Shown here piece by piece: positions 1-7,818 of a stretch of DNA of 64,000 bases. The first letter of the stretch is position 1, and every line of letters begins with the position of its first letter. Origin of the DNA: Campylobacter aviculae (GTDB lineage: Bacteria; Campylobacterota; Campylobacteria; Campylobacterales; Campylobacteraceae); assembly GCF_005406215.1 (NCBI RefSeq), contig NZ_NXMA01000008.1:27553-91552 (forward strand), given 5' to 3'. The notes below the pieces were generated by a model. That model was not told the origin of the DNA and did no database searches. It saw only the letters and a list, made by a program, of their open reading frames with translations. The position numbers were made by a program, and so were the translations under genes.

Positions 1-1
1 T

Positions 2-613
2 TTTTTTATCGATAAGCAAAATAGTTCTAGTACGGCCGTTATAGATATAATAGGACAGGCGCAGTCTAATTTAAAATCTTTAGAAAGTAATGTTGTCGTG
101 ATAGATAATCAGGCAAATAAAGTAGAACAAAATTCGACTTCTCAAATTGAATCTGATCAAAATGCAAATAAACAGGAACAAAACATAGAAGAACAAAATA
201 CTACTATAAGCGTAAGTGAAAATACAAATACAAATACAAATAGTACAAACAATAACATTGTAGAAAATAATCAAACATTTGAAAATGTTGATTCTGATAT
301 CGAAGAGGATAATACACCAACAACGCTTAATAAAAATGCATTTTTTAAAATTTCAACTCAAACTTGGATAGGATTAATTGATTTACACAAATATACCAAA
401 ACAAGTTTTGTCAAAAGTCAAGATTTTAATCTTTCTTTAGATACCGATCGGTTAGTTTTGACAGGACCTGCAGCTCTTAGTGTTATTGATGAAAACAACA
501 AAGAACAAAAATTTCCAATAGGAAGTCCTAAGCGCTTTTTGATTAAAGACGGTAAGATTAAAAGTATTTCTTTGAGTGAGTTTATGAAATTAAATAAAGG
601 CAAGGGATGGTAA
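2..613 (+). CDS. Cj0152c-like protein, C-terminal part (5' end outside window)
   Basis: The reading frame is open from base 2, so the start lies left of the window. The visible part has a long Gln/Asn/Glu-rich linker with NT repeats, followed by a compact ~90-residue C-terminal segment beginning near FFKISTQTW. That pattern, a low-complexity linker before a small beta-rich domain, weakly recalls RodZ-type cell-shape proteins with a DUF4115-like end, but I cannot confirm it. The stop overlaps the next gene's ATG (ATGGTAA), indicating an operon with the periplasmic protein downstream. The position relative to hom, trxA and trxB matches Cj0152c as I recall it. Function unknown. Confidence 0.75.
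   Translation, partial: FFIDKQNSSSTAVIDIIGQAQSNLKSLESNVVVIDNQANKVEQNSTSQIESDQNANKQEQNIEEQNTTISVSENTNTNTNSTNNNIVENNQTFENVDSDIEEDNTPTTLNKNAFFKISTQTWIGLIDLHKYTKTSFVKSQDFNLSLDTDRLVLTGPAALSVIDENNKEQKFPIGSPKRFLIKDGKIKSISLSEFMKLNKGKGW
221..240 (+). repeat. Short tandem repeat AATACA x3 inside the low-complexity linker
   Basis: Three consecutive AATACA units plus a partial unit encode alternating Asn-Thr. The 6-bp unit keeps frame, so copy-number change would lengthen or shorten the linker without breaking the gene. Confidence 0.6.
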
Positions 614-1413
614 AAGTATTCTTTGTTTTTTTGTGTTTTATACAAACAGCTTTTGCAATTTCTAGTTTAGAATTGGCTCAAAATTTAGTAAATAATCCTA
701 CTAAAAATTCTCAACTTCAGCTTTTATTTTCAAATTCTTCTTATTTAGATAAAAGTGGTAATTTAAATATTGCCCGAATTTCTAGGGTTTTAAAAACAAA
801 TTCTTTAATCACTCTTAATTTATCAAGTCCTCAAACATTAAAATTAACCTTTAGAACTAAGGCAGATCCTGTAATTTTTTTTAAGATCTTATCTGATGCA
901 CTTATGGATGCGGGATATGTTTATTTTATTCCTGTGGAATTGATTTTGCATAATGGAAATATTGATTATACAGTGGAAGTTGAATCTCAATATGTTTTAG
1001 ATCCTGGTACTTTATATAATTTATTGAAAGAGAATTCAGTTTATATAGAAAATATTAGGCGAGTTGGAATTTATGATTATCAATACGATTTAAATTTTGA
1101 CAATGCAAAACTTAATACAAACGTTAATATTGCTTTAAATTCTTTAGCGGTACTAGAAAGACCTCTTAAGGATTATATTTTTAAAACTCAAGATGCTTCT
1201 AAATTAATTATAGATGCAAGTGATGCTGATTTTTGGTTTCCTAAAGTATTATTTTTAGATAAAAATCTTAATTTAATTAAAAGTATAAAGAGTAACAAAA
1301 AGAATAATCATTTTACAGAATTTATTCCAAGCGGAACGGTTTATGTTATTGTGAGTGATATGTATAGTTTAGACAATATCCGCAGAGGCTTAAGAGTGCT
1401 TCTGAAAAAATAA
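607..1413 (+). CDS. Putative periplasmic protein (Cj0151c-like)
   Basis: 268 residues. It begins with a clear Sec signal peptide (MVKVFFVFLCFIQTAFA), so the mature protein is probably periplasmic. No family motif was recognised. The start is fixed by the ATG overlapping the previous stop, which implies translational coupling. It is followed after 10 bp by the AlaC-like aminotransferase, with AAAGGAAAAAA as ribosome-binding site. The order matches Cj0152c-Cj0151c-Cj0150c. Function unknown. Confidence 0.8.
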   Translation: MVKVFFVFLCFIQTAFAISSLELAQNLVNNPTKNSQLQLLFSNSSYLDKSGNLNIARISRVLKTNSLITLNLSSPQTLKLTFRTKADPVIFFKILSDALMDAGYVYFIPVELILHNGNIDYTVEVESQYVLDPGTLYNLLKENSVYIENIRRVGIYDYQYDLNFDNAKLNTNVNIALNSLAVLERPLKDYIFKTQDASKLIIDASDADFWFPKVLFLDKNLNLIKSIKSNKKNNHFTEFIPSGTVYVIVSDMYSLDNIRRGLRVLLKK

Positions 1414-1423
1414 AAGGAAAAAA

Positions 1424-2626
1424 ATGTTTGATGAAATCCGCTTTAATACTATAGAAAGACTTCCAAATTATGTTTTTGCGGAAGTTAATGCCATAAAAAT
1501 GGAGGCGAGACGTTTAGGAAAAGACATTATAGATTTTTCTATGGGAAACCCAGATGGAAAAACTCCGCAGCATATTATTGATAAATTATGCGAAAGCGCA
1601 AATAAAGATAAAACCTCGGGATATTCTGCTTCAATTGGAATTTTTAAATTAAGATTAGCAATTTGCGACTGGTATAAAAGAAAATATAATGTCGATCTTG
1701 ATCCTGAAAGTGAAGTTGTAGCAACTATGGGTTCAAAAGAAGGATTTGTTAATCTTGCTAGAGCCGTGATCAATCCAGGTGATGTGGCTATAGTCCCAAC
1801 TCCTGCTTATCCTATACACACTCAAGCTTTTATTATAGCTGGAGGCAATGTGGTTAAAATGCCTTTGGCTTATAATGAAAGATTTGAATTAGATGAAGAT
1901 AAATTCTTTGAAATTTTAAACACAACTTTACAAGAAAGCGTTCCAAAGCCTAAATATTTAGTCGTTAATTTTCCACACAATCCTACAACAGTCACTTGTG
2001 AAAAGAGTTTTTATGAAAGATTAGTTCAAATTGCAAAAAAAGAAAGATTTTATATTATTTCAGATATTGCTTATGCTGATTTGACATATAATTCTTACAA
2101 AACCCCTTCAATTTTAGAAGTTGATGGGGCTAAGGATGTGGCTGTGGAAACCTACACCCTTTCAAAATCTTATAATATGGCTGGTTGGAGAGTAGGATTT
2201 GTCGTAGGAAATAAGCGTTTAATCAGTGCTTTGAAAAAAATTAAGTCTTGGTTTGATTATGGGATGTATACTCCTATACAAGTGGCTGCGACTATTGCAT
2301 TAAATTCTGATCAAAGTTGTGTTGAAAATATCAGATTAAGCTATGAAAAAAGAATGCAAGTTTTAATTGATTCTTTTTCTAATATAGGTTGGAATTTATC
2401 AAAACCTAGTGCGAGTATGTTTATTTGGGCCAAACTTCCACCTCAAAAGGCTCATTTAAAGAGTTTAGAATTTTCAAAACAACTTTTACAAGAGGCCAAT
2501 GTAGCTGTTAGTCCAGGGGTTGGTTTTGGGGAAGCGGGCGATGAGTATGTACGAATCGCTCTAATAGAAAATGAAAACCGCATCCGTCAAGCAGCTAGAA
2601 ACATAAAAAAGTATCTTAAAGAATAA
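1424..2626 (+). CDS. alaC: AlaC-like PLP-dependent aminotransferase
   Basis: 400 residues, the usual length for a fold-type I aminotransferase. The N-terminus (RLPNYVFAEVNAIKMEARR, then DFSMGNPDGKTP) and the PLP lysine motif LSKSYNMAGWRVGF closely follow E. coli AlaC (YfdZ), which makes alanine from pyruvate and glutamate. The C-terminal YVRIALIENENRIRQA motif also fits. A cytosolic role in alanine or related amino-acid metabolism is inferred from this similarity; substrate specificity cannot be read from sequence. It lies 3 bp before hom, so the two are probably co-transcribed. Campylobacter annotation usually leaves this gene (Cj0150c) as a generic aminotransferase. Confidence 0.88.
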   Translation: MFDEIRFNTIERLPNYVFAEVNAIKMEARRLGKDIIDFSMGNPDGKTPQHIIDKLCESANKDKTSGYSASIGIFKLRLAICDWYKRKYNVDLDPESEVVATMGSKEGFVNLARAVINPGDVAIVPTPAYPIHTQAFIIAGGNVVKMPLAYNERFELDEDKFFEILNTTLQESVPKPKYLVVNFPHNPTTVTCEKSFYERLVQIAKKERFYIISDIAYADLTYNSYKTPSILEVDGAKDVAVETYTLSKSYNMAGWRVGFVVGNKRLISALKKIKSWFDYGMYTPIQVAATIALNSDQSCVENIRLSYEKRMQVLIDSFSNIGWNLSKPSASMFIWAKLPPQKAHLKSLEFSKQLLQEANVAVSPGVGFGEAGDEYVRIALIENENRIRQAARNIKKYLKE

Positions 2627-2629
2627 TTT

Positions 2630-3877
2630 ATGAAAATTGCTATTTTAGGATATGGTGTTGTAGGAAGTGCAGTTGCTAAAGCCCTTATAGAAAATGAAAA
2701 GATTATCCGTGCAAGATGTGGTCAAAATATCACGCCAGTGATTGCACTCGCAAGACATAAAAAAGATGCTTTAATTCCTATCACTACAAATATTGATGAA
2801 ATTTTACAAAGAGAAGATATAGATGTTTTTGTAGAGCTTATGGGAGGAATTGAAAAGCCTTTTGAAATAGTAAGTCAAATTCTTAAGAAAAAAAAGCCTG
2901 TAGTAAGTGCAAATAAAGCTATGCTTGCTTACTATCGGTATGAGCTTGAAAATTTAGCAAAAGACTTAACTTTTGGATACGAAGCAAGTGTTGGAGGTGG
3001 AATTCCTATCATTAAAGCTTTAAAAGAAGGACTGAGTGCGAATAATATTTTAAGCATAAAAGGTATCCTTAATGGCACAAGTAATTATATATTAAGTGCT
3101 ATGAATGCTAAAGGAATTAAATTTGATGATGCCCTAAAAAAAGCGCAAGAGCTTGGCTATGCTGAGGCTGATCCGAGTTTTGATATAGAAGGACAAGATG
3201 CGGCACACAAACTTTTAATCTTAGCAAGTATTGCTTATGGTTTGCGTGCTAAACCCGAAGATATTTTAATAGAAGGGATCGGCAATATCACTTCAGAAGA
3301 TATGTATTTTGCGAAAGAATTTGATTTCGTAATCAAACTCTTAGGAATCGCTAAAGCTAAGAATTCAAAAGTAGAATTGAGAGTACATCCTACTATGATC
3401 AATAAAGATAAAATGATAGCAAAGGTAGATGGGGTGATGAATGCGGTGAGTATAACAGGAGATTTGCTCGGAGAAAATCTTTATTACGGTGCTGGAGCTG
3501 GTGGTATGACAACAGCTAGTGCGGTGATTTCTGATCTTATTGATATAGCAAGGAATGAATTTAAAAGTCCGATGTTAGGTTTTAGGGATGATCTTCAATT
3601 TGAACTTTTAGCCAAAGATGAAATTTTTACAAAATATTATTTAAGACTTAAGGTAGAAGATAAAGTAGGAGTTTTATCTAAAATTGCTAAGTTAATGAGT
3701 GAAAATGGAATTTCAATCGATAGTTTTTTACAAAAGCCAAAACAAGATGAAATTCATAGCACTTTATTTTTTACAACCCATAGCACTTTTGAGAAAGATA
3801 TTCAAAATTTACTTCTCATTTTACAAAAACAAGATTTTATAAAAGACAAACCCTTTATGATGCGTATCGAAGAATAA
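2630..3877 (+). CDS. hom: Homoserine dehydrogenase
   Basis: 415 residues. The N-terminal Rossmann motif is GYGVVGSAVAKAL; the catalytic domain shows SANKAMLA, the GGGIPIIKAL stretch and LNGTSNYILSAM, typical of the family. The last ~80 residues form an ACT domain (KVGVLSKIAKLMSENGISI), as in long homoserine dehydrogenases that respond to threonine. It reduces aspartate semialdehyde to homoserine in threonine/methionine synthesis in the cytosol. The TAATG overlap at 3875-3879 couples it to the YraN-family gene. Same order as Cj0149c-Cj0148c. Confidence 0.96.
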   Translation: MKIAILGYGVVGSAVAKALIENEKIIRARCGQNITPVIALARHKKDALIPITTNIDEILQREDIDVFVELMGGIEKPFEIVSQILKKKKPVVSANKAMLAYYRYELENLAKDLTFGYEASVGGGIPIIKALKEGLSANNILSIKGILNGTSNYILSAMNAKGIKFDDALKKAQELGYAEADPSFDIEGQDAAHKLLILASIAYGLRAKPEDILIEGIGNITSEDMYFAKEFDFVIKLLGIAKAKNSKVELRVHPTMINKDKMIAKVDGVMNAVSITGDLLGENLYYGAGAGGMTTASAVISDLIDIARNEFKSPMLGFRDDLQFELLAKDEIFTKYYLRLKVEDKVGVLSKIAKLMSENGISIDSFLQKPKQDEIHSTLFFTTHSTFEKDIQNLLLILQKQDFIKDKPFMMRIEE

Positions 3878-4215
3878 TGGGTTTAGCGTCTTATTTAAGT
3901 GGAATTTTGGGTGAAGATAAAGCTTGTGCTTTTTTAAAAAAAAGAAAATTTGAAATTTTAGAGCGTAATTTTTATTGTAAATTTGGCGAGATTGATATTA
4001 TTGCTAAAAAAGATGATATATTGCATTTTATAGAGGTTAAATTTACCGAAGGAAATTATGAACTTGTTGAGCGTTTGAATTGTAAAAAATATAAAAAAAT
4101 TTTAAAAACCATAGAATTTTATAAGATCAAGAAAGGGATTTTTAATGATTTTCAAATGGATCTCATCTGTATTAAAGGTGATATAGTAGAATTTTATGAA
4201 AATATTAGTTTTTAA
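3877..4215 (+). CDS. YraN/UPF0102 family nuclease-like protein
   Basis: 112 residues, the typical length of this small endonuclease-like family. The hallmark FGEIDIIAKKDDILHFIEVKF is the restriction-enzyme-like core (D...ExK) thought to bind metal, with RNFYCKFGEID just before it. Members often sit near DNA-metabolism or tRNA genes and their exact role is unsettled. It starts at the ATG overlapping the hom stop and ends 53 bp before trxA, where a separate promoter lies. Confidence 0.88.
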   Translation: MGLASYLSGILGEDKACAFLKKRKFEILERNFYCKFGEIDIIAKKDDILHFIEVKFTEGNYELVERLNCKKYKKILKTIEFYKIKKGIFNDFQMDLICIKGDIVEFYENISF

Positions 4216-4232
4216 GCTGATATTTAAAAAAA

Positions 4233-4243
4233 TAAAATACAAT
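4233..4243 (+). promoter_or_regulatory. Probable -10 region of trxA
   Basis: Overlapping TAAAAT (4233-4238) and TACAAT (4238-4243) hexamers, 26-36 bp before the trxA ATG, in AT-rich DNA between yraN and trxA. A ribosome-binding GAAAGGAA follows at 4257-4264. Confidence 0.45.
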
Positions 4244-4268
4244 TAGACAAAATAACGAAAGGAATACA

Positions 4269-4583
4269 ATGGGAAAATATATAGAATTAACTTCAGAGAA
4301 TTTTTCACAAGCAAAAGAAGGTGTTGCTTTAGTTGATTTTTGGGCTCCATGGTGCGGACCTTGCAGAATGCTTGCTCCAGTGATTGATGAGCTTGCAAAT
4401 GATTTTGATGGCAAGGCAAAAATTTGCAAAGTAAATACTGACGAACAAGGCGATTTGGCTGCTGAATTTGGAGTAAGATCAATTCCGACTTTAATATTTT
4501 TTAAAAATGGAGAAGTTATAGATCAGCTTGTAGGTGCTCAATCAAAACAAGCTATCACTGACAAACTCAATTCTCTACTTTAA
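4269..4583 (+). CDS. trxA: Thioredoxin
   Basis: 104 residues, a single thioredoxin domain. The active site WCGPC occupies residues 28-32 and the cis-proline motif is RSIPTLIFF. It reduces protein disulfides in the cytosol and is itself reduced by TrxB, encoded next downstream. It has its own upstream promoter-like hexamer and a strong intrinsic terminator right after the stop, so it can be expressed as a single gene. Order and orientation with trxB match Cj0147c-Cj0146c. Confidence 0.97.
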   Translation: MGKYIELTSENFSQAKEGVALVDFWAPWCGPCRMLAPVIDELANDFDGKAKICKVNTDEQGDLAAEFGVRSIPTLIFFKNGEVIDQLVGAQSKQAITDKLNSLL

Positions 4584-4587
4584 TCTT

Positions 4588-4619
4588 AAAGCTAGTTACG
4601 TACTAGCTTTTTCTTTTTT
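4588..4619 (+). terminator. Rho-independent terminator after trxA
   Basis: Nine-base stem AAAGCTAGT / ACTAGCTTT (4588-4596 with 4602-4610) around a TACGT loop, followed by a T-rich run to 4619. Confidence 0.85.
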
Positions 4620-4701
4620 AAATTTATACTAAATAATAATTTTTATTAACTACTTTTAAGAAAAATTTTTATATTATTAATAAAAATAATAAGGAAATCA
4701 T

Positions 4702-5640
4702 ATGTTAGATTTAGCAATTATAGGTGGAGGTCCTGCTGGTCTTAGTGCCGGTCTTTACGCGACTCGCGGTGGCTTAAAAAATGTAGTTATGTTTGAAAAA
4801 GGTATGCCTGGGGGTCAGATTACTTCAAGTTCTGAGATTGAAAATTATCCTGGTGTGGCACAGGTTATGGATGGAATTTCTTTTATGGCTCCGTGGAGTG
4901 AACAATGCATGCGTTTTGGACTTAAGCACGAAATGGTAGGCGTGGAACAAATTTTGCAAAATGATGATAAAACTTTTACTATTAAAATAGAAGGTGGAAA
5001 AACTCAAACAGCAAAAGCGGTGATTGTTTGTACAGGATCAGCTCCTAAAAGAGCAGGTTTTAAAGGAGAAGATGAATTTTTTGGAAAAGGGGTAAGTACT
5101 TGTGCGACTTGTGATGGATTTTTTTATAAAAATAAAGAAGTGGCAGTTTTAGGTGGTGGTGATACAGCTTTGGAGGAATCTTTGTATCTTGCTAATATCT
5201 GCTCTAAAGTCTATCTTATCCATCGTAGAGATGAATTTAGATCCGCTCCTTCAACGGTTGAAAAAGTTAAAAAAAATGAAAAAATCGAATTGATTACTAG
5301 TGCAAGTATTGATGAGGTTTATGGCGATAAAATGGGAGTGAGTGGAGTAAAGGTAAAATTAAAAGATGGTAGCATTAGAGATTTGAAAGTTCCAGGAATT
5401 TTTACTTTTGTTGGTTTAAATGTAAGAAATGAAATTTTAAAGCAAGATAATGGTCAATTTTTATGTAACATGGAAGAAGGTGGTCAAGTAAGTGTTGATC
5501 TTAAAATGCAAACAAGTGTTTCAGGACTTTTTGCTGCAGGGGATTTGAGAAAAGATGCTCCTAAGCAAGTCATTTGTGCTGCAGGAGATGGTGCTATAGC
5601 TGCACTTAGTGCTATGGCTTACATAGAAAACTTACATTAG
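4702..5640 (+). CDS. trxB: Thioredoxin reductase
   Basis: 312 residues, standard low-molecular-weight TrxB. The FAD motif is [13 protein letters not shown] near the N-terminus, the redox-active CATCD motif is in the middle, the NADPH motif is GGGDTALEE, and [13 protein letters not shown] near the end closes the FAD site. It transfers electrons from NADPH to TrxA. It has its own leader after the trxA terminator, with AAGGAA as ribosome-binding site. The core order stops immediately downstream, where the accessory island begins. Confidence 0.96.
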   Translation: MLDLAIIGGGPAGLSAGLYATRGGLKNVVMFEKGMPGGQITSSSEIENYPGVAQVMDGISFMAPWSEQCMRFGLKHEMVGVEQILQNDDKTFTIKIEGGKTQTAKAVIVCTGSAPKRAGFKGEDEFFGKGVSTCATCDGFFYKNKEVAVLGGGDTALEESLYLANICSKVYLIHRRDEFRSAPSTVEKVKKNEKIELITSASIDEVYGDKMGVSGVKVKLKDGSIRDLKVPGIFTFVGLNVRNEILKQDNGQFLCNMEEGGQVSVDLKMQTSVSGLFAAGDLRKDAPKQVICAAGDGAIAALSAMAYIENLH

Positions 5641-5646
5641 TATTTT

Positions 5647-5671
5647 TTAGGTTAGATAAGTTCTAACCTAA
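5647..5671. terminator. Hairpin after trxB, possible terminator
   Basis: Nine-base stem TTAGGTTAG / CTAACCTAA with loop ATAAGTT. There is no T-run downstream on the + strand, so termination here is only likely, not clear. Confidence 0.4.
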
Positions 5672-5735
5672 CTTATAAAAATTTTAAAAATCAATAATCA
5701 TAAATTTGCTTCTAAATATAACTTTTTATTTTTAA

Positions 5736-6072
5736 AAAAAATATTTTTGTAAAATTAAACCAATTAAAGCAGATAGAATTTTAACTTGTAAGGATTTTCA
5801 TAATTGTCAAACTACAAATCAGTATCAAACTTGTGTTAAATTGGTATTTGCATTGGTATATTCTCAATGTTGTAATCAAGTTATTGATACAAGTTTGTGT
5901 TATACAGCAAAATCTTTGTTAAAACTTGAAGAAGTAAAAGAAAACAAAGAAGACAAAGAAAAAAATATCAAGGTAAGTAAAAGTAAGTAAAGGTATTAGC
6001 AATTCTACAAATGTTGATAAGCAAGCAGATGCTAGCAAAAAAGATCAGTTTTTAGATATAATGCTACTTTAA
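5736..6072 (+). pseudogene. Frame-broken remnant of a cysteine-rich protein
   Basis: The frame is open from 5736 but has no start codon. It encodes a cysteine-rich segment (LTCKDFHNC, QTCVKLV, YSQCCNQV, SLCYTAKSLL) and then a Glu/Lys-rich tail ending at a stop at 5988-5990. Two bases later another frame gives ADASKKDQFLDI and stops at 6070-6072. That end matches the SKKDQLLDIS end of the two coupled proteins at 6420-6632 and 9725-9961, so this is a decayed third relative. The cysteine pattern recalls TrbM-type conjugation proteins, but this is a guess. Confidence 0.6.
6057..6062 (+). promoter_or_regulatory. -10 box of predicted small RNA A
   Basis: GATATAATG matches the extended -10 form GnTATAAT seen upstream of other genes in this window. 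A start about seven bases downstream puts the two hairpins at the 5' part of the transcript. The same box is conserved in repeat copy B (9169-9174). Confidence 0.6.
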
Positions 6073-6148
6073 GACGCTTACTATGTTTTTCATAGTATGT
6101 CCTAAGTTGTGGATTTCCGCTAGGAGTGAAAACTCAAGGCGGATTTTA
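6069..6148 (+). ncRNA. Predicted ~80-nt two-hairpin small RNA, copy A
   Basis: Downstream of the -10 box comes hairpin 1 (6079-6097: TACTATG / CATAGTA around T5). Hairpin 2 is at 6117-6142: outer stem CCGCT / GGCGG, a 2x2 internal loop, then GAGT / ACTC closed by a GAAA tetraloop. ATTTTAT follows, so hairpin 2 can act as an intrinsic terminator. Copy B keeps both hairpins despite sequence differences between them, which argues that structure is selected. On the opposite strand the same ATTTTA reads TAAAAT, preceded by GA, a second promoter-like box. The two-stem, ~80-nt, antisense layout recalls IsoA antitoxin RNAs; function is inferred only. Confidence 0.5.
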
Positions 6149-6310
6149 TCGTAGTATATTATCAAGGTATTGTCAATAAATATTCCTCTTTTTAACAATC
6201 GACTAAGACATCACATAAGGACTAGAATACTCCATAAAAATATTAAAAAATTTAAAAAATGCGTATGTGTGTGAGAGAAAAACAAAAAAAGTTTCAAATG
6301 TAAAAGAGAA

Positions 6311-6418
6311 TTTAAGGACGTTAGCCGTCTTAGAACTGAAGAACTTTTTTACTTAGATAAGCAAAGAATAATTAACATTAAAGAAGCGCAAAACTACAAA
6401 AACCTTTTTTTGCAATAG
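6311..6418 (+). pseudogene. Short coding remnant, weakly VirD4/TraG-like
   Basis: A 35-codon frame reads RLRTEELFYLDKQRIINIKE and stops at 6416-6418, with no start codon. The phrase LRTEELFYLDKQ...I resembles the region near the C-terminus of VirD4/TraG coupling proteins (arginine, then PEEL/DEV, then DKQ-I). An adjacent frame just upstream (KKVSNVKENLR) suggests a 1-base indel. The match is short and uncertain; its support is mainly the other conjugation-like fragments in the island. Confidence 0.3.
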
Positions 6419-6419
6419 A

Positions 6420-6632
6420 CTAAACAGATATATCTAAAAGCTGATCTTTTTTACTAGTATCTGCATTTATAGAGTTGCTATTGTCTTTATCTTTTAGTTT
6501 TGTTTCTTCTTTGTCAGCTTTAGCCTCTACTTTTGCTTTTTTTTCTTGAAATTTTAAAGCTGAAGTTATGCTAATTCTTTTACTTTCGAAATTTGTATCT
6601 ACTATTCCTCTACAAGCTGTATCAAGTAGCAT
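6420..6632 (-). CDS. Small Lys/Glu-rich protein coupled to secreted Cys peptide, copy 1
   Basis: 70 residues if started at the ATG (6632-6630) that overlaps the upstream stop as TAATG; an in-frame TTG at 6656 is less likely. It has one cysteine near the start (TACRGIV), then a highly charged stretch (EKKAKVEAKADKEETK) and the end SKKDQLLDISV. The last ~36 codons are identical at DNA level to the plus-strand copy at 9725-9961, forming a 110-bp inverted repeat. No signal peptide and no known domain. Function unknown; the pairing with the upstream secreted peptide is repeated at the other locus. Confidence 0.55.
   Translation of the reverse strand: MLLDTACRGIVDTNFESKRISITSALKFQEKKAKVEAKADKEETKLKDKDNSNSINADTSKKDQLLDISV
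6425..6534 (-). repeat. 110-bp perfect inverted repeat, left arm
   Basis: Identical over 110 bp, in opposite orientation, to 9847-9956. It lies inside the 3' end of the coupled small genes. The arms flank the secreted-protein genes at 7189-8856 and would allow inversion of ~3.3 kb by homologous recombination. Confidence 0.92.
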
Positions 6633-6850
6633 TAGCAAGTTCCTAGATAATGACAATAGCCTTTTTGGAAAGCAAGTTGATAGATCTCTTTACTACTGCA
6701 TTTACTAAAATCCATTCCATACTGATAAACTAGAACACAACCTTCGTAATGTGGTTGGATTATAGGCTGTTGGGATACAGTAATTTTATATGCTGAAGCA
6801 ACACTAGATAATGAAGCAATTAATGCTAAACCTAAGATAATTTTTTTCAT
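6632..6850 (-). CDS. Secreted four-cysteine small protein, copy 1
   Basis: 72 residues with a Sec signal peptide (MKKIILGLALIASLSSVASA) and a short mature part with four cysteines. The motif GCVLVYQYGMDFSKC matches GCAKIYNYGRDYSEC in the plus-strand paralogue at 9528-9725, giving GCxxxYxYGxDxSxC, and both end with two more cysteines. Two periplasmic disulfides are likely. The stop overlaps the ATG of the next gene (TAATG). A TATAAT box lies in the leader on the - strand and a GAAAGAAT ribosome site precedes the ATG. No family recognised. Confidence 0.7.
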   Translation of the reverse strand: MKKIILGLALIASLSSVASAYKITVSQQPIIQPHYEGCVLVYQYGMDFSKCSSKEIYQLAFQKGYCHYLGTC

Positions 6851-7188
6851 TTTTAATTCTTTCTATAAAAAACAAAAATTCTAATTATAAACAATTATAA
6901 TATTAAAAAATTAATTCGATATTAAACAAGGGAAAAATTAAAAGGTATTAAAAACTTATCCTTCCATCATTTTTTCGGCACTTATGTGGGATAAATTTAC
7001 TTAAAACAGACATTTTTAATGTCAAAAATAACCATAAACGCTAAACAAATTTTTTCATTGTTACCTTTCTAAACATTTTCAAAAGTTTTTTAAAGCAATA
7101 AATGCTCCAAATAAAAAATATTGATTTTAATATATAATTTGTGATATTATTCAAATAAAGAGTAAAAATAGCTAAATAAAGAGAAATT
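6851..7188. other. 338-bp intergenic region between divergent secreted-protein genes
   Basis: Very AT-rich, with no convincing open frame. It holds - strand TATAAT boxes for the gene ending at 6632, a + strand TATAAT at 7133-7138 for the gene at 7189, and a small hairpin GACATT / AATGTC (7009-7023). Nothing else was recognised. Confidence 0.6.
7133..7138 (+). promoter_or_regulatory. Probable -10 box for the double-glycine secreted protein gene
   Basis: TATAAT within AATATATAATTTG, ~50 bp before the ATG at 7189, in an AT-rich leader. Confidence 0.5.
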
Positions 7189-7800
7189 ATGTTTAAAAAA
7201 TTAGCAAGTTCATTAATTTTAGGTTCTTTGTTGACAAGTTCTGCTTTTGCTGGGGATTTTTTAGCTAAAGTTAGTAACGGTGCTTTAAGTGATAACTCTC
7301 AAGGAGTTAAGGCTCTTAATTTAGATGAAATGAAACAGGTTAAGGGTGGGTATAGTGTTATTGCTGGAAATGTAAGTGATTATACAATAGGTTCTATCAG
7401 AACAACAGAAGCTATGGCAATAGCCATTCCAACAGTATTTGAATTATCTACTGGCGGTATATGTGATATGGGAGTAACTTCAAGTTGTTATATCCCTGGT
7501 TCTGAAGAAGCATATGGTCATCCTGAGCATTATACCACTAGTAAAACTAGATACAAAGAATTAATGGCAGCTACTAATAATAATCCAACAACACAATTTA
7601 TAGCTTTTACATTAAAAAGAACTATAAATTGGAGTAATCCATATAATCCAATAGTATATTATACAACAGGAGCATCAACAGTCGGGTTAAACAGTAACGG
7701 ATCAATATATAAAATTAATTCCAATATAGGCAGTAATACAATGATAAGAGAAATGTCAGTAGCCTATCAACAACAACTTAAGAAGGGTATGGGGTTATAA
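7189..7800 (+). CDS. Secreted protein with signal peptide followed by a double-glycine leader-like motif
   Basis: 203 residues. A Sec signal peptide (MFKKLASSLILGSLLTSSAFA) is followed by ~28 residues ending LNLDEMKQVKGGY. That end has the pattern of double-glycine leaders of bacteriocins and ComC-type peptides (L..EM..V.GG). The rest is Ser/Thr/Asn/Gly-rich with two cysteines (GGICDM, SSCYIPG). I believe similar N-termini occur in other Campylobacter periplasmic proteins near two-partner secretion genes, but cannot verify it. No C39-peptidase transporter is in this window. It starts after a clear promoter and AGAGAAATT ribosome site and lies 18 bp before the next gene. Function unknown. Confidence 0.75.
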   Translation: MFKKLASSLILGSLLTSSAFAGDFLAKVSNGALSDNSQGVKALNLDEMKQVKGGYSVIAGNVSDYTIGSIRTTEAMAIAIPTVFELSTGGICDMGVTSSCYIPGSEEAYGHPEHYTTSKTRYKELMAATNNNPTTQFIAFTLKRTINWSNPYNPIVYYTTGASTVGLNSNGSIYKINSNIGSNTMIREMSVAYQQQLKKGMGL

Positions 7801-7818
7801 CCACCCTGTTTCATTATT

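Larger units (their letters stand above)
6051..6281. repeat. Direct repeat copy A (pairs with 9163-9406)
   Basis: About 231 bp nearly identical to 9163-9406 in the same orientation. Both begin TTTAGATATAATG, contain the two hairpins of a predicted small RNA, and end with GCGTATGTGTGTGAGAGAAAA. The main differences are a short insertion after hairpin 1 and a few indels near the far end. Recombination between the copies would delete the ~3.1 kb between them. Confidence 0.9.

Noticed and set aside
6066..6093. Nine-residue peptide MKNIVSVLK antisense to hairpin 1 of repeat A
   Set aside because: Not conserved: copy B has one A fewer and stops after three codons. The longer antisense frame is reported instead, with caution.
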